Source of the DNA: Pirellulales bacterium | GTDB taxonomy: Bacteria > Planctomycetota > Planctomycetia > Pirellulales > JACPPG01 | Reading direction: 5' to 3' | DNA length: 64,000 nt | NCBI GenBank assembly: GCA_036490175.1 | Contig: DASXEJ010000303.1 | Location: forward strand, 66,511-130,510 | Shown here: in pieces, positions 50,778 to 61,326 of the stretch | Numbering within the stretch: position 1 is the first letter of the stretch | Layout of the letters: the number at the start of each line of letters is the position of its first letter | Made by a program: the position numbers and the translations under genes | The notes under the pieces: generated by a model | The model's input: only the letters and a program-made list of their open reading frames with translations | The model's database searches: none | Told to the model about the DNA's origin: nothing

Positions 50778-53700
50778 ATGTTTCGCCCTGCACCGAATCC
50801 CGATTTTCCCGCACTCGAGTTGAAGATTCTCGACTTTTGGCGAGATCGCGCGATCTATGCCAAATCGCTCAAGCGCCGCGAAGGATCGCCTAAATTCGTC
50901 TTCTACGAAGGCCCCCCCACGGCCAATGGCATGCCGCATCCGGGCCACTGCTTGACCCGCTCTATCAAGGATGTCTTTCCGCGCTACCGCACCATGCGCG
51001 GTTATTACTGCGAGCGCAAGGCGGGCTGGGATACCCACGGGCTGCCGGTCGAGGTCGAAGTCTGCAAAGAGTTGGGCATCCACGCCAAGGAAGAGATCGA
51101 AGCCTACGGCATCGAGCCCTTCATCCACCGCTGCCAGCAGAGCGTGTGGCGTTACATGCAAGAATGGGAGCGGCTGACCGAACGGATCGGCTTCTGGATT
51201 CGTCTGGACGAGGCCTACGTCACGTACCACCAGAGCTACGTCGAAAGCGTTTGGTGGTCGCTCTCGGATCTGTTCCGCCGTGGGCTGTTGTACCAGGGAC
51301 ACAAGATCGTTTGGTGGTGGGCCCAAGGGGGGACCGCGCTGAGCGCAGGCGAAGTCGGCCAGGGCTATCGCGAGGTGGCCGATCCCAGCGTGTATGTGCG
51401 ATTTCCCTTGCTCGATGAAGCAGGCAAGCCAACCGATACCAGCCTGCTCGTGTGGACCACGACCCCCTGGACATTACCGAGCAACCAGTTCGCCGCGGTT
51501 CATCCCGAGCTGGAATACTCGGTTGTCGTTGACGAGCACGACGGCAAGACCGAGCGGCTGATCGTTGCCTCGGCGCTCGTCGCCACGCTGGCCGAAAAAG
51601 TGAAGCGCGACTTGCACGTGGTCGACAAGTTGCTGGGCGAGAAGCTGATCGGACGACGGTACGTCCCACCGTTTGACTACTACCACGGCCGGCTCGGCGC
51701 ACAGATCGCTACGCTGGTTGGCGGGGGAATGCAACATCCTGCCTGGCGCGTCGTAGCCGCGGATTTTGTCACCACCGACAGCGGAACCGGCGTCGTGCAT
51801 CAGGCGCCGGCCTTTGGCGAAGTCGACTTTGAAGTACTTCGCACTGAGCAAGCGCGCTTCAAGCCGGGCGAAGGGCCCGAGTTGATCTGCGCCGTCGCCC
51901 CGGACGGCAAGTTCACCGCCGAAGCGCCCGATTACCAGGGGCGCTGGGTCAAGGAGTGCGATCGCGATATTTCTCGCGAGCTGCGGCATCGTGGTCTGCT
52001 CTGGCACCAGGAGCAGTATCTGCACGACTATCCCTTTTGCTGGCGGGCCGACGAGGATCCGCTGATTCAGTACCCGCGGCGGAGCTGGTTCATTCGAACT
52101 TCGCAGTTCAAAGAACAGATGTTGGCCAACAATGACGGGATCAACTGGCTGCCCGAGCACATCAAGGACGGTCGCTTCGGCAACTTCCTGGCCACGAACG
52201 TCGATTGGGCCCTCTCGCGCGAGCGATACTGGGGGACGCCGCTACCGATTTGGGTTTGCGACGCCGAAGGCTGCAACCATTCCGTAGCCATCGAGAATTA
52301 CACGGCGCTGCTCGCGCGGCGTGGCATCGATGGCACCGAAGTTTGGCTCGAGGCCAAGCGTAAGAATCCCGAGCTGGCAGAAGATCTGAAGATTCACAAG
52401 CCGTATATCGACGCCATTACTTTTGATTGCGAGAGCTGCGGAAAAGGTCGAATGCGACGCGTGACCGAAGTGATCGACTGTTGGTACGACTCCGGTGCGA
52501 TGCCGTTCGCGCAATGGGGGTATCCACAGAAGAATGCGGATCTCTACAACGATAACTTCCCAGCCGACTTCATCAGCGAGGCCATCGACCAAACGCGCGG
52601 TTGGTTCTACAGTCAATTGGCGATCAGCACTCTGCTCCGTGGCCCGCGTCCTAAGACAATGCCGGTGGGTGTGGAGCGCGGCGACGCTGGCACGGAAGGT
52701 CCGTACGCTGGCCGTGACCCTCGCGCAAGCGAATTTCCATTCCCGCATCCGTTCAAGAACTGCATCGTGCTCGGCCTGATGCTGGGCGAAGACGGGCAGA
52801 AGATGTCCAAGAGCAAGCGGAACTACCGCGAGCCGGGCGAGATCTTCGATCGCTACGGTGCCGACGCCCTGCGGTGGTACTTCTTCGCTAACCAGCCCCC
52901 TTGGACGTCGATCCGCTACAACGAGCAATCGATCAAGGACAGCATTCCGGAATTTCTGCTGCGGCTGTGGCATGTCTACAGCTTCTTCGTGATCTACGCC
53001 AATATCGACACGTTCGATCCGGCCACGGCGCTCGCGGGCGATGTCGGACAGCTCTCGGCCGCGGATCTGGCGACGGCCAAGGGATATCGCCCCGTTTCCG
53101 AGCGTAGCGAGCTCGACCGCTGGATCATGAGCGAGCTAGCCCGCACCTCGGCCGCCGTGGTCGAGCGGATGGACGCCTACGACAATTTTAACGCTTGCGC
53201 GCGGATCACGGCCTTTGTCGATGCCCTATCGAACTGGTACGTCCGCCGCAGCCGAGCCCGTTTCTGGAGCGGCGAGACCTTGGCCGAGAGTGCCGACAAG
53301 CACGACGCTTATTGGACGCTGTACGAATGCCTGCTCACGACCTCGAAGTTGGTAGCGCCCTTCGTGCCGTTTCTCGCCGAGACGCTCTGGCAGGGACTAG
53401 TCGCCGAGCCGTTCGGCTCGCGCGCCGCCGAAAGCGTGCATCTGTGCGATTATCCCGAGGGCCTTATCGCAGAGATCGATGAATCGCTTTCATCACGTAT
53501 GGACCTGGTGCGCGAAATCGTCTCGCTAGGCCGCAGCGCGCGGATGGGGGCCCAGCTGAAGGTGCGGCAGCCCCTCTCGAAGGTCGAAGTGATCCTGGCC
53601 GATCAAACGCATCGGGCCTGGCTCAAAGAGCACGACGGCCTGATCAAGGACGAGCTCAACGTCAAAGAGGTCGAGTACACGCAGAAGGCTGATCAGTACA

Positions 53701-54239
53701 TCAGCTACACCGTGCTGCCCGACCTGAAGCGGCTCGGCCCGCGGCTTGGAAAGCAATTGCCGGCCCTGAAGAAGGCACTCGCCGAGGCGGATGCGGCCCA
53801 ACTGCTGGCTGCGATGGAGCGCGACGGCTCGGTGCAGATTCCACTAGTCGACGGACCGGTGACGCTCGACGCCCAGGACTTGCAAGTCCGTCTGCAGGCT
53901 AAGCCCGGCTGGGCCGCCGCGCAAGGTCCCGCGGCCGTGGTCGTACTGTCGACCGAGTTGACCGACGCGCTCGTGGCCGAAGGCTACGTCCGAGACCTGG
54001 TACACGCAATTCAGAACCTGCGTCGGGAAAGCGGATGCGAATACACCGACCGTATCGAACTGGGGATCGTCTCCGGTAGCGCCGAATTGCGCCAAGCCAT
54101 TAATGACTTTGCCGAATACATCAAAACCGAAACATTATGCACGCGATTGCTTGAAACGCCCCTCTCCGGTGTGGAAGCGTTGCAAGTAAAAGTTGCGGGG
54201 CACGAGGTTTCGATCTATCTGCGGCGAATCATGTCATGA
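50778..54239 (+). CDS. ileS: Isoleucyl-tRNA synthetase
   Basis: Class I synthetase of 1153 residues, longer than the E. coli enzyme and of the eukaryote/Thermus-like type. The start of the catalytic domain reads [12 protein letters not shown], so the HIGH motif is H54-P-G-H57, with proline where a hydrophobic residue is usual. KMSKS is intact at 675-679. The editing domain holds [11 protein letters not shown] and the conserved [13 protein letters not shown]. An insertion just before KMSKS (about 622-660; [20 protein letters not shown]) lengthens it. The stop overlaps purN as ATGA, so the two are cotranslated. Confidence 0.96.
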   Translation: MFRPAPNPDFPALELKILDFWRDRAIYAKSLKRREGSPKFVFYEGPPTANGMPHPGHCLTRSIKDVFPRYRTMRGYYCERKAGWDTHGLPVEVEVCKELGIHAKEEIEAYGIEPFIHRCQQSVWRYMQEWERLTERIGFWIRLDEAYVTYHQSYVESVWWSLSDLFRRGLLYQGHKIVWWWAQGGTALSAGEVGQGYREVADPSVYVRFPLLDEAGKPTDTSLLVWTTTPWTLPSNQFAAVHPELEYSVVVDEHDGKTERLIVASALVATLAEKVKRDLHVVDKLLGEKLIGRRYVPPFDYYHGRLGAQIATLVGGGMQHPAWRVVAADFVTTDSGTGVVHQAPAFGEVDFEVLRTEQARFKPGEGPELICAVAPDGKFTAEAPDYQGRWVKECDRDISRELRHRGLLWHQEQYLHDYPFCWRADEDPLIQYPRRSWFIRTSQFKEQMLANNDGINWLPEHIKDGRFGNFLATNVDWALSRERYWGTPLPIWVCDAEGCNHSVAIENYTALLARRGIDGTEVWLEAKRKNPELAEDLKIHKPYIDAITFDCESCGKGRMRRVTEVIDCWYDSGAMPFAQWGYPQKNADLYNDNFPADFISEAIDQTRGWFYSQLAISTLLRGPRPKTMPVGVERGDAGTEGPYAGRDPRASEFPFPHPFKNCIVLGLMLGEDGQKMSKSKRNYREPGEIFDRYGADALRWYFFANQPPWTSIRYNEQSIKDSIPEFLLRLWHVYSFFVIYANIDTFDPATALAGDVGQLSAADLATAKGYRPVSERSELDRWIMSELARTSAAVVERMDAYDNFNACARITAFVDALSNWYVRRSRARFWSGETLAESADKHDAYWTLYECLLTTSKLVAPFVPFLAETLWQGLVAEPFGSRAAESVHLCDYPEGLIAEIDESLSSRMDLVREIVSLGRSARMGAQLKVRQPLSKVEVILADQTHRAWLKEHDGLIKDELNVKEVEYTQKADQYISYTVLPDLKRLGPRLGKQLPALKKALAEADAAQLLAAMERDGSVQIPLVDGPVTLDAQDLQVRLQAKPGWAAAQGPAAVVVLSTELTDALVAEGYVRDLVHAIQNLRRESGCEYTDRIELGIVSGSAELRQAINDFAEYIKTETLCTRLLETPLSGVEALQVKVAGHEVSIYLRRIMS

Positions 54240-54859
54240 GCGGCCGCCCACTCAGACTTGCCGTGCTCATCTCGGGCGGAGGAACCACGCTGCGCAACCT
54301 GATGGATCGCATCGCAGCCGGCACGCTGCCGGCGCAGATTGCGCTGGTGATTTCGAGCAATCCTGCGGCCGGCGGGCTGCAGTTCGCGGCCGCGGCTGGC
54401 ATACCGACGCGCGTCTGCGAGCGACGCGCGTTTGCCAGTGACCAAGCGTATGGCGAGGCACTGTTTGCCGCTTGTCGCGAAGTGCAGCCTGAACTGGTCG
54501 TCATGGCTGGCTTCTTGAAATTCGTCCCCGTACCCGACGATTTTGCCAATCGCGTGGTGAATATCCATCCGGCTCTGATCCCGGCTTTCTGCGGGCTGGG
54601 TTACTACGGGCTGCGCGTGCATCGGGCGGCGCTCGACTACGGCGCCAAGATCTCCGGCTGCACCGTTCATTTCGTGGACAACCAGTACGACCACGGGCCG
54701 ATCATCTTGCAGCGCGTGGTGCCGGTTGAAGAAGGCGACACGCCCGAGGCGCTCGCCGCACGTGTCTTCGCGGCCGAATGCGAAGCCTTGCCCGAGGCCA
54801 TCAGCCTGATCGCCGCCGGACAAGTGCTGGTCGAGGGGCGCCGCGTGCGCATACGCTAA
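54236..54859 (+). CDS. purN: Phosphoribosylglycinamide formyltransferase
   Basis: Third step of purine synthesis, formyl transfer from 10-formyl-THF to GAR. The 207-residue length is normal. The glycine-rich GAR/phosphate loop [12 protein letters not shown] (11-22) is followed by the active-site NIHPALIP with N109 and H111 and by D152 in YDHGPI. An extra insertion AFCGLGYYG follows HPALIP, where the usual text is FPGL. It overlaps the end of ileS, an odd functional pairing but a clear translational one. Confidence 0.93.
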   Translation: MSGRPLRLAVLISGGGTTLRNLMDRIAAGTLPAQIALVISSNPAAGGLQFAAAAGIPTRVCERRAFASDQAYGEALFAACREVQPELVVMAGFLKFVPVPDDFANRVVNIHPALIPAFCGLGYYGLRVHRAALDYGAKISGCTVHFVDNQYDHGPIILQRVVPVEEGDTPEALAARVFAAECEALPEAISLIAAGQVLVEGRRVRIR

Positions 54860-54888
54860 GCGCACCGCTGCGGACGAGAAATTTCATT

Positions 54889-54995
54889 CACAGATTTCGC
54901 AGATAAAGCACGGGCGATACCTCGGGCTGCGCACGTGCTGACAGCGACCTCACAATCGGTGCGATTTCGCACGGAGTTCGTCTGCGTCATCTGTG
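54889..54995. repeat. Imperfect inverted repeat after purN
   Basis: Arms CACAGATTTCGCAGA (54889-54903) and TCTGCGTCATCTGTG (54981-54995) are inverted copies matching at 13 of 15 positions, around a 77-base centre. It sits between the convergent ends of purN and the GNAT gene and might serve both as a bidirectional stop, though no T-tract is visible. It is built in the same way as the elements at 14333, 57694 and 61327. Confidence 0.75.
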
Positions 54996-55068
54996 CGGAT
55001 GATCTTTGACCAAATTCCGCGCAGCAGCGGCTGGTTTCCATTGCAGGCGTGAGGACCAGCGACTGCCG

Positions 55069-55572
55069 TCAGGGTAGTTGCCGGTAGCCCAGTTCTTCGT
55101 ACAGCCGCCGTGCGGCCGTCCAGCCTTCGTGCGTTTCTAGAAAGATCTCGCGCATGTCCAATCGCCAGCAGCGCTCTTCCAGGGCGGCGACCAGCATCCT
55201 GGCCACCCCCCGGCGGCGCCAGGTCGGGAGGACGGCCAGCCAGTGCACGGCCGGCACTGCGGCGGCTCCGGATCCCCGATCGGCCATTGCTACCGTGCCA
55301 ACTGCCAGTGGGGCGCCGCTGGCGGCATCGGGGGTGATGGCGAACCAGATGCGTTCCGGCGACCACCACGGCTTCTCCAGGAACTCATTGGCGAAGTCCG
55401 ACCGGTCCCATTGAAGGATTCCAGGCGTGGCCCGTGCGAAGGCCCGGTGCCGCAGCTCAAGCCAAATGGGGATGTCGCTGGGGCCCTGGTAGCTACGCAA
55501 GTCAATATCGGGCACAAAGCCCGGCGTGGGGCGTTCAGAAAGCCGCTTCGAGTAGTGGAGGACAACGGCCAT
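55069..55572 (-). CDS. GNAT-family N-acetyltransferase
   Basis: Protein of 167 residues from the ATG at 55572 (MAVVLHYSKRL); the frame is open upstream for another 38 residues, but those lack conservation signs. The acetyl-CoA-binding segment reads VHWLAVLPTWRRRGVARMLV, close to the family V-P--R--GIG--L. The usual end, ETHEGWTAARRLYEELGYR, is present. Substrate unknown. It is divergent from the BMC regulator and may share its regulatory region. Confidence 0.85.
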   Translation of the reverse strand: MAVVLHYSKRLSERPTPGFVPDIDLRSYQGPSDIPIWLELRHRAFARATPGILQWDRSDFANEFLEKPWWSPERIWFAITPDAASGAPLAVGTVAMADRGSGAAAVPAVHWLAVLPTWRRRGVARMLVAALEERCWRLDMREIFLETHEGWTAARRLYEELGYRQLP

Positions 55573-55710
55573 AGATCCACCAGCATTGTCTGCGGCCAAG
55601 TGGTCACCAGAAACCCACCATTTCGGGTGGATCACATTGGATGCTAGTATTTGGTGTGTTTTGGTGGTAATGCCCAAAAATGGCAAACAAGTCCGACCAT
55701 TAGTGGCGTT

Positions 55711-55733
55711 TAGTGATTGTTATCTATCACAAA
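55711..55733. promoter_or_regulatory. Candidate operator near the BMC regulator start
   Basis: GTGAT (55713-55717) and ATCAC (55726-55730) form an inverted repeat with eight bases between and flanking T/A pairs. It lies about 60 bases upstream of the GTG at 55794, in the gap between the divergent GNAT and regulator genes. A DeoR-type protein could bind here to control its own operon. No comparison of other planctomycete upstream regions was possible. Confidence 0.4.
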
Positions 55734-55793
55734 TGCGCACATAATGAGCGCCAGATTGATTCTTTCTTTCCATCCGCACCCGGATTCTCACCC

Positions 55794-56582
55794 GTGCTTG
55801 CCGAAGAAAGGCGGTCTCGCTTGCTCGAACTTGTGCGGACGCGCGGCTTTGCGGCATTGCCCGACCTGGCCGATGCGCTGGCGGTGTCCGAGTCGACGGT
55901 CCGCCGCGATTTGGACTATCTCGAGGAAGCCGGTTCGGCCAAGCGGACCCACGGCGGCGTCTTCTACACAGGCTCTTCGCCGAAGCTACCACACTTTGAC
56001 GAGCGGCAGCCGGCCCAATGGGACAAGAAGCGGGCGATCGCGGCCAGGGCCGCGCAACTGATTCAAGATGGCGACACGTTGCTGTTGGACGGCGGCACCA
56101 CGACCTACGAGGTCGCGCGCTTGTTGGCGGGGCGCCATTTGCAGATCGTCACCAATTCGCTGCCGGTCGCAAACCTGTTTGCCTCCAGCTCCAACACCGA
56201 CCTGGTGTTGGTCGGCGGCTACGTCTATCCGCGTACCGGCGTGTCGCTGGGACCCTATGCGAATCAAATGCTGGCGTCACTGAGCGTGCGGCGGACCGTG
56301 CTCAGCGTGGCAGGTATTAACGACCGCGGGTTCTACAACAGCAACCTGCTGCTGGTCGAGACCGAGAGGGCCATGCTCGACGCTTCCGAAGAAGTGATCG
56401 TTGTGGCCGACAGCACGAAGTTCGGACATCAGAGCCTGGCCCATCTCTGCCCATTGGAACGAATCGATTATCTGGTCGTCGATCGCGACATCGACGACGC
56501 TTGGCGAGACAAAGTAACGGCTGCGGGCGTAAAGCTCGTGGTCGCCGAGCCACTGGACGCACGCCCTGCGACGAAATCATGA
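55794..56582 (+). CDS. DeoR/GlpR-family transcriptional regulator of the BMC operon
   Basis: Sugar-responsive repressor of 262 residues from the GTG at 55794, whose product begins [13 protein letters not shown] as DeoR proteins usually do; a GTG at 55713 would add 27 unlikely residues. The helix-turn-helix is at about 15-50 ([20 protein letters not shown]). The sugar-phosphate-binding domain contains [10 protein letters not shown] and the usual VVADSTKFG. Its stop overlaps the pduL start as ATGA, so regulator and operon are cotranslated. The inducer is presumably a fucose or rhamnose pathway sugar-phosphate (inference). Confidence 0.9.
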   Translation: MLAEERRSRLLELVRTRGFAALPDLADALAVSESTVRRDLDYLEEAGSAKRTHGGVFYTGSSPKLPHFDERQPAQWDKKRAIAARAAQLIQDGDTLLLDGGTTTYEVARLLAGRHLQIVTNSLPVANLFASSSNTDLVLVGGYVYPRTGVSLGPYANQMLASLSVRRTVLSVAGINDRGFYNSNLLLVETERAMLDASEEVIVVADSTKFGHQSLAHLCPLERIDYLVVDRDIDDAWRDKVTAAGVKLVVAEPLDARPATKS

Positions 56583-57271
56583 GCCTTGCCACGAGTATCG
56601 CCCGACCACAGATCGACCGCGCGAGTATCGAGCGCATCGTCCGCGAAATCGTGCTAGCGCAGTCGGCCACGCCGCCACTGGCGTCGGGTACGTCGACTTT
56701 GCCGAAGCTGGTTGTCAGCATTTCAGCGCGTCATGTACATCTGACGGACGAGCACGTGGAGATTCTGTTTGGCCCAGGCCGAACGCTGACGCCGCAAAAG
56801 CCGCTCTACCAGGATGGGTTTTATGCGGCCGAAGAAACCGTGATGGTTGTCGGCCCGCGACGACGGATGCTCCCCAGCGTGCGCGTGCTTGGGCCGACTC
56901 GGCCCGCCAGTCAGGTGGAACTGGCCTTTACCGACGGGATCTCGCTGGGCGTCGACCTGCCGGTCCGCGCCAGCGGCAAGATCGCAGGTACGCCCGGCTG
57001 CGTGCTGGTAGGGCCGAACGGCGTGGTGGAACTGAAAGAGGGTGTGATCCGCGCCGAGCGCCACGTCCACATGAACAACGAGCACGCCGCCTTGTACGGC
57101 GTGAAGAACGGCGATCGCATGCGGCTGCGCATCGAGTCGACATGCACCACTGTGTTCGAAGACCTGTTAGTGCGTGCCGACGCAACCAGCAAGTTGGAGG
57201 TCCATATCGACACCGACGAGGGAAACGCCGTCGATTTGGATCACGCCACGAAAGTGGAGTTATTGAAGTAA
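56579..57271 (+). CDS. pduL: PduL-type phosphate acyltransferase with N-terminal encapsulation peptide
   Basis: Converts acyl-CoA and phosphate to acyl-phosphate and CoA inside the microcompartment. It has 230 residues. The two related halves each begin with a zinc-binding Hx[11 protein letters not shown] (H52, H54) and [10 protein letters not shown] (H162, H164). Residues 16-27 ([12 protein letters not shown]) form an amphipathic helix set off by a Pro/Ser/Thr-rich linker, the layout of an encapsulation peptide. CoA recycling with the aldehyde dehydrogenase and ATP recovery with ackA are its expected roles. It is cotranslated with the regulator. Confidence 0.95.
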   Translation: MSLATSIARPQIDRASIERIVREIVLAQSATPPLASGTSTLPKLVVSISARHVHLTDEHVEILFGPGRTLTPQKPLYQDGFYAAEETVMVVGPRRRMLPSVRVLGPTRPASQVELAFTDGISLGVDLPVRASGKIAGTPGCVLVGPNGVVELKEGVIRAERHVHMNNEHAALYGVKNGDRMRLRIESTCTTVFEDLLVRADATSKLEVHIDTDEGNAVDLDHATKVELLK

Positions 57272-57374
57272 ATACGAAGAGCGAGACGCCGTACGCGTCC
57301 CTGATCGATGACTTGTGTGTTTCTAGTGTGCGACAACTTTGTTTTCTAACTCGTTTCTTGGGAGTACCTGTGAC

Positions 57375-57674
57375 ATGGCGAAAGGTATGGAAGCGCTGGG
57401 CATGATCGAGACCAAGGGCTTTGTAGCCCTGGTCGAGGCCAGCGACGCAATGATGAAGGCCGCGAACGTCGAGTTCCTCGGCTGGGACAAAGTGGGAAGC
57501 GGCCTGGTGACGGCGTTCGTCACAGGCGACGTGGCGGCCGTGAAGGCAGCTACCGATGCAGGTGCCGCAGCGGCCGGCCGGATCGGTGAAGTCGTGAGCG
57601 TGCAGGTCATTCCTCGCCCGCACGACGATCTGAAGACCGTTCTACCCGGCGCCGCAGCCTCGGGCGGCGACTGA
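57375..57674 (+). CDS. BMC-H hexameric shell protein (first)
   Basis: Shell protein of 99 residues from the ATG at 57375, preceded by GGGAG. The BMC domain reads [20 protein letters not shown], then [20 protein letters not shown] with the pore-lining GSG, and ends [14 protein letters not shown] short Ala/Gly tail follows. Hexamers tile the shell facets. It is paired with a second BMC-H gene downstream, but a 260-base gap with an inverted repeat separates them. Confidence 0.95.
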   Translation: MAKGMEALGMIETKGFVALVEASDAMMKAANVEFLGWDKVGSGLVTAFVTGDVAAVKAATDAGAAAAGRIGEVVSVQVIPRPHDDLKTVLPGAAASGGD

Positions 57675-57693
57675 GCCGACATTGGACAAGATG

Positions 57694-57885
57694 TTCACCA
57701 CGGAGACACAGAGGCACTGAGACGCAGGGGGTTACTGAGGCGTAGCGGCACTAAGAATGCCAAGTTGAATGCAAAAGTGTGAATGACGAATGACGGACGA
57801 GCCTACTATGTTCGTCAATCACTCATCCTTTCGCATTCCTCGTTTCATGTTGCCTTCTTCCGTGTCTCCGTGCCTCCGTGGTGAA
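57694..57885. repeat. Long inverted repeat between the two BMC-H genes
   Basis: A 25-base arm beginning TTCACCACGGAG (57694 on) pairs with an arm at 57861-57885 ending CTCCGTGGTGAA, with about three mismatches. The arms are built from CAC-GAG words. Nested inside, GAATGC with GAATGACGAA pairs with TTCGTC and CGCATTC near 57820 and 57838. The whole is about 190 bases and fills the gap between two shell genes in one operon. It could form a long mRNA hairpin affecting processing or stability. Confidence 0.85.
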
Positions 57886-57935
57886 ATCGCGACATTTTCT
57901 CAAACGAACTATTCCAGAATAAAGGCAACTTAGTT

Positions 57936-58205
57936 ATGCAAGACGCGATTGGATTGTTGGAGACCAAGGGGCTCGTGGCGCTTGTCGAAGCGACCGACGC
58001 CATGGCCAAAGCCGCCAACGTGCGGATCATCAAGCGGGTTTCGATCGGCGGCGGCCTGGTCACCGCGGTCGTACAAGGTGATGTTGGCAGCGTGCGTGCC
58101 GCCGTCGAAGCCGGCGCCGCGGCAGCCACCAAGGTGGGCGAACTGTCGGCCAGCCACATCATTCCTCGCCCCAGCGAAGGCCTGGTCAAGGCGTACTTGT
58201 CGTAA
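57936..58205 (+). CDS. BMC-H hexameric shell protein (second)
   Basis: Shell protein of 89 residues, a compact BMC domain without a tail: [19 protein letters not shown], then [19 protein letters not shown] with the pore loop GGG where the first copy has GSG, and a final [16 protein letters not shown]. The pore difference suggests the two hexamers pass different molecules. An AAAGG site lies nine bases before the ATG. Confidence 0.95.
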   Translation: MQDAIGLLETKGLVALVEATDAMAKAANVRIIKRVSIGGGLVTAVVQGDVGSVRAAVEAGAAAATKVGELSASHIIPRPSEGLVKAYLS

Positions 58206-58252
58206 GGGACCCACGACACTTTTGTAAGACGAACGACGGAGCGCTGACCACG

Positions 58253-59437
58253 ATGAAGATCCTGGTGGCCAATTTGGGCTCGACGAGCTTCAAGTACCGG
58301 CTGTACGACATGACCGACGAGCGCCAGCTTGCGCGCGGCGGTACCGAGCGCATCGGTTCGGCCGAAAGTCGGTCGTACGTCGACATAGGCGGCACGCGGC
58401 GCGAGGTCGTATCGCATGTGCCCGACCATGCCGTGGCCGTGCGCCGCTGCCTCGATCAACTCACCGACAGCGAGTTCGGCTGTCTGGCCGACGCCGCCGA
58501 AGTGGCAGCCATCGGTTTCAAGGCCGTACACGGCGGGCGCTTCAGCGGCGTGCAGCGTGTCACCCCCGAGGTGTTGGCGGCCATGGACGAAATGAGCGCC
58601 GTCGCGCCGGCGCACAATCCGCCTTATATCGCGGCCATGCGACTGTTGCGGGAAAAGCTGCCAGAGATTCCGCTGGTGGCGGCGTTCGAGACGGGCTTCC
58701 ACCGAACCATACCTGATCGCCATCGGTACTATGCCCTACCGCGCGAATGGGCCGAGAAGTACCAGGTGCAACGGTGGGGATTTCACGGGGCTAGCCATCG
58801 TTACATCGCCGAACGCACCGCGCAGTTATTAGGCCGCAACGACTTGCGGATCATTTCTTGCCACCTGGGGGGATCGAGCTCCTTATGCGCGATCCGTGCG
58901 GGGCAGAGCGTGGCCACCAGCATGGGAATGAGTCCGCAAACAGGCATTCCGCAAAACAATCGCGTCGGAGACTTCGATCCGTTCGCGCTGGGATTGCTGG
59001 TCGAAAGGTCGGGGCTGCCGTTGGCCGAAGTTCTCGAAACGCTGGCTGCCAAGAGCGGCCTGGCCGGGCTCAGCGATACCAGCGGTGACGTGCGCGACCT
59101 CGAAGCGGCGATCGCGGCCGGTAGCGCTCCGGCACAACTGGCATTGGATGTCTACGTCGGCTCGGTGCGGCATTATCTGGGTGCCTACCTCGTCGAGTTG
59201 GGGGGCGCGGATGTGATCGTGTTCACCGGTGGCATCGGCGAGAACGGCGCCACCGTGCGAAGCACGGTTTGCCAAGGATTGGCCGAACTCGGCATCGAGT
59301 TGGATCCCCAGGCCAACGCCACGGCGCATGGCGAGGCCGCCATTCACGCGACCGCCAGTCGTGTGCAGCTGTGGGTCGTGCCTACGAACGAAGAAATCAT
59401 CGTCGCCCGCCAAGCGCAAGAACTTCTACAAGGTTGA
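58253..59437 (+). CDS. ackA: Acetate kinase-family enzyme of the BMC operon
   Basis: Makes ATP and acid from acyl-phosphate, the last step of the pathway. It has 394 residues. Conserved motifs are [10 protein letters not shown] at the start, AHNPP (H121), RWGFHGASH (H178), NNRVGDFDP (R237), and VVPTNEEI near the end. Two active-site positions differ from the Methanosarcina enzyme by my alignment: Asp148 is replaced by Glu (E146 in FETGFH), and Arg91 appears to be Lys (K90 in GFKAVHGG). The enzyme may prefer propionyl-phosphate. It has no encapsulation peptide, so it probably works outside the shell. Confidence 0.9.
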   Translation: MKILVANLGSTSFKYRLYDMTDERQLARGGTERIGSAESRSYVDIGGTRREVVSHVPDHAVAVRRCLDQLTDSEFGCLADAAEVAAIGFKAVHGGRFSGVQRVTPEVLAAMDEMSAVAPAHNPPYIAAMRLLREKLPEIPLVAAFETGFHRTIPDRHRYYALPREWAEKYQVQRWGFHGASHRYIAERTAQLLGRNDLRIISCHLGGSSSLCAIRAGQSVATSMGMSPQTGIPQNNRVGDFDPFALGLLVERSGLPLAEVLETLAAKSGLAGLSDTSGDVRDLEAAIAAGSAPAQLALDVYVGSVRHYLGAYLVELGGADVIVFTGGIGENGATVRSTVCQGLAELGIELDPQANATAHGEAAIHATASRVQLWVVPTNEEIIVARQAQELLQG

Positions 59438-59441
59438 AACC

Positions 59442-59762
59442 ATGTTCGTCGCCAAAGTCACCGGCAGCGTTGTTGCCACCCAGAAGGTCAGCTCGATGAC
59501 CGGCCACAAGCTGTTGGTCGTCGAGCCGTATCGCGTCGATCCGGCCGACCGCAGCCGGCTGGTTTCGACCGGCCGGACATTTATCTCGGTCGATACCGTC
59601 GGGGCAGGCGAAGGAGAATTCGTGCTGATCGTGCAGGGCTCGAGCGCCCGGCTGACGCCCGAGACCAAGAACTTGCCAGTCGATGCCGTGATCATTGGCA
59701 TCGTCGACAACGTGCGCGTCGATAACGCGAACGTTTATGACCGCGAGAGTCAGCATAGTTAA
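59442..59762 (+). CDS. BMC-P (EutN/CcmL) vertex protein (first)
   Basis: Pentameric shell-vertex protein of 106 residues, starting four bases after the ackA stop. The EutN/CcmL fold opens with FVAKVTGSVVATQKVSSMTG, continues HKLLVVEPY and TVGAGEGEFVLIVQGSSAR, and ends AVIIGIVDNV, all typical. It is the longest of the three paralogues, with an extra segment of about 15 residues (DPADRSRLVSTGR) before the GAGEGE loop. Confidence 0.93.
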   Translation: MFVAKVTGSVVATQKVSSMTGHKLLVVEPYRVDPADRSRLVSTGRTFISVDTVGAGEGEFVLIVQGSSARLTPETKNLPVDAVIIGIVDNVRVDNANVYDRESQHS

Positions 59763-59831
59763 ACCGCCGGATTACCGAATCATCGCGTCGATCTACATCC
59801 CACAACGACAAACTCCAGTTGAAATTTCATC

Positions 59832-61265
59832 ATGCAAGCCACTGAAGCTGTCATACGCAGCGTCGTCCAAGAAGTGTTGGCCCGTATCGGCACCGTGCCG
59901 CCCGCCGCGTCTGGGCGTGGATTCACTGGTCGCCACGGCGTGTTCACTTCCGTCGACGAGGCGGTAGCGGCCGCGACCGAAGCATTCGAGCAGCTGTCCG
60001 AGCGCACGATCGAAGATCGCAAGCGGATCATCGACCACATCCGCCGGATTTCGATCGCACAATCGGTCGAGCTCGGCACGATGGAGATGGAGGAAACCCG
60101 CATCGGGCGATTGGTCCACAAAGTCGAGAAGCTGAAGACCCTCGGCGAGCGGACGCCGGGCGTCGAGTTCATGCGCAGCGAAGTTTTCAGCGGCGACCAC
60201 GGTCTGGCCGTGATCGAGCACGCGCCGTTCGGCGTCATTGGCGCCATCACGCCGGTCACGCATTCGCTCCCCACGATCACGGGCAATGCGGTCAGCATGA
60301 TTGCCGGCGGCAACACGTTGGTCGTTAATCCCCATCCCAGCGGCAAGCGCGTGGCGGCCGAAGGTGTGCGCCGCTTCAACGAAGCAATCCTGCGCGATAT
60401 CGGCATCGACAACTTGATCTGCGTATTGGCCGAGCCGACGTTGGAAACCGCCGACCAAATCTTCCGCCATCGTGGCATCAAGCTGATCTGTGTCACGGGC
60501 GGGCCGGCCGTGGCTCGCGCCGCCATGAACAGCGGCAAGCGTGCCATCGTGGCAGGACCTGGCAATCCGCCGGTCGTAGTCGACGAGACGGCCGATTTGG
60601 ATCGCGCCGCACGGGCCATCATTCAAGGTGGTTCCTACGACAACAACCTACTGTGCATCGCTGAGAAAGAAGTGTTCGTCGTGGCCAAGGTCTTCGATCA
60701 AATGCTGGCGGCGATGGATCGGGCCGGCGCCGCAAGGCTTTCGGCCCGCGAAGTAGACTCCCTGACCCGCGTGGCGATCACTACCGTCGGCGAAGGGGAA
60801 CACAAGCACGACGTGCCGAGCAAAGATTTTCTTGGTCAGGACGCGGCCGTGCTGGCTCGCGGTATTGGCAAGCAGGTTCCGCAGAGTGTCGAGCTACTCT
60901 TCGGCGAGACGGACGAGAGCAACCCCTTTGTCCCCGTCGAACAGATGATGCCGTTCGTCCCCTTCGTGCGTGTGCGCGATTTCGAAGAGGCAGTGGCCAA
61001 GGCCAAGCACTTCGAACATGGCTTCCGGCACACCAGCATCATTCACTCACACAACGTGCGCCACATGACGCAGATGGGCCGAGCGATGGATACCACGCTG
61101 TTCGTGAAGAACGGCCCTTGCATGGCGGCATTGGGACTCGGCGGCGAAGGATACCTGTCGTTCTCGATCGCTACGCCAACGGGCGAAGGCGTGACAACGC
61201 CGCTGACCTTCACCCGCGAGCGCCGCTGCTCGATGATCGACGACCTGAGAATCCTTGGGAAGTAA
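59832..61265 (+). CDS. CoA-acylating aldehyde dehydrogenase with N-terminal encapsulation peptide
   Basis: Oxidises lactaldehyde-derived or other short aldehyde to acyl-CoA inside the shell. It has 477 residues, resembling PduP/EutE. Catalytic C275 lies in [11 protein letters not shown], and the nucleotide-binding region has [10 protein letters not shown]. The first 20 residues ([17 protein letters not shown]) form an amphipathic helix followed by a Pro/Ala-rich linker, the encapsulation-peptide layout. It lies between two BMC-P genes. The ribosome-binding site is weak, which may keep cargo below shell levels. Confidence 0.94.
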   Translation: MQATEAVIRSVVQEVLARIGTVPPAASGRGFTGRHGVFTSVDEAVAAATEAFEQLSERTIEDRKRIIDHIRRISIAQSVELGTMEMEETRIGRLVHKVEKLKTLGERTPGVEFMRSEVFSGDHGLAVIEHAPFGVIGAITPVTHSLPTITGNAVSMIAGGNTLVVNPHPSGKRVAAEGVRRFNEAILRDIGIDNLICVLAEPTLETADQIFRHRGIKLICVTGGPAVARAAMNSGKRAIVAGPGNPPVVVDETADLDRAARAIIQGGSYDNNLLCIAEKEVFVVAKVFDQMLAAMDRAGAARLSAREVDSLTRVAITTVGEGEHKHDVPSKDFLGQDAAVLARGIGKQVPQSVELLFGETDESNPFVPVEQMMPFVPFVRVRDFEEAVAKAKHFEHGFRHTSIIHSHNVRHMTQMGRAMDTTLFVKNGPCMAALGLGGEGYLSFSIATPTGEGVTTPLTFTRERRCSMIDDLRILGK

Positions 61266-61326
61266 ATTGCTGGACTGAATAAAGCGTTGGGACATTACTG
61301 AAACGGCAGAACACACTCGAAAGCTA

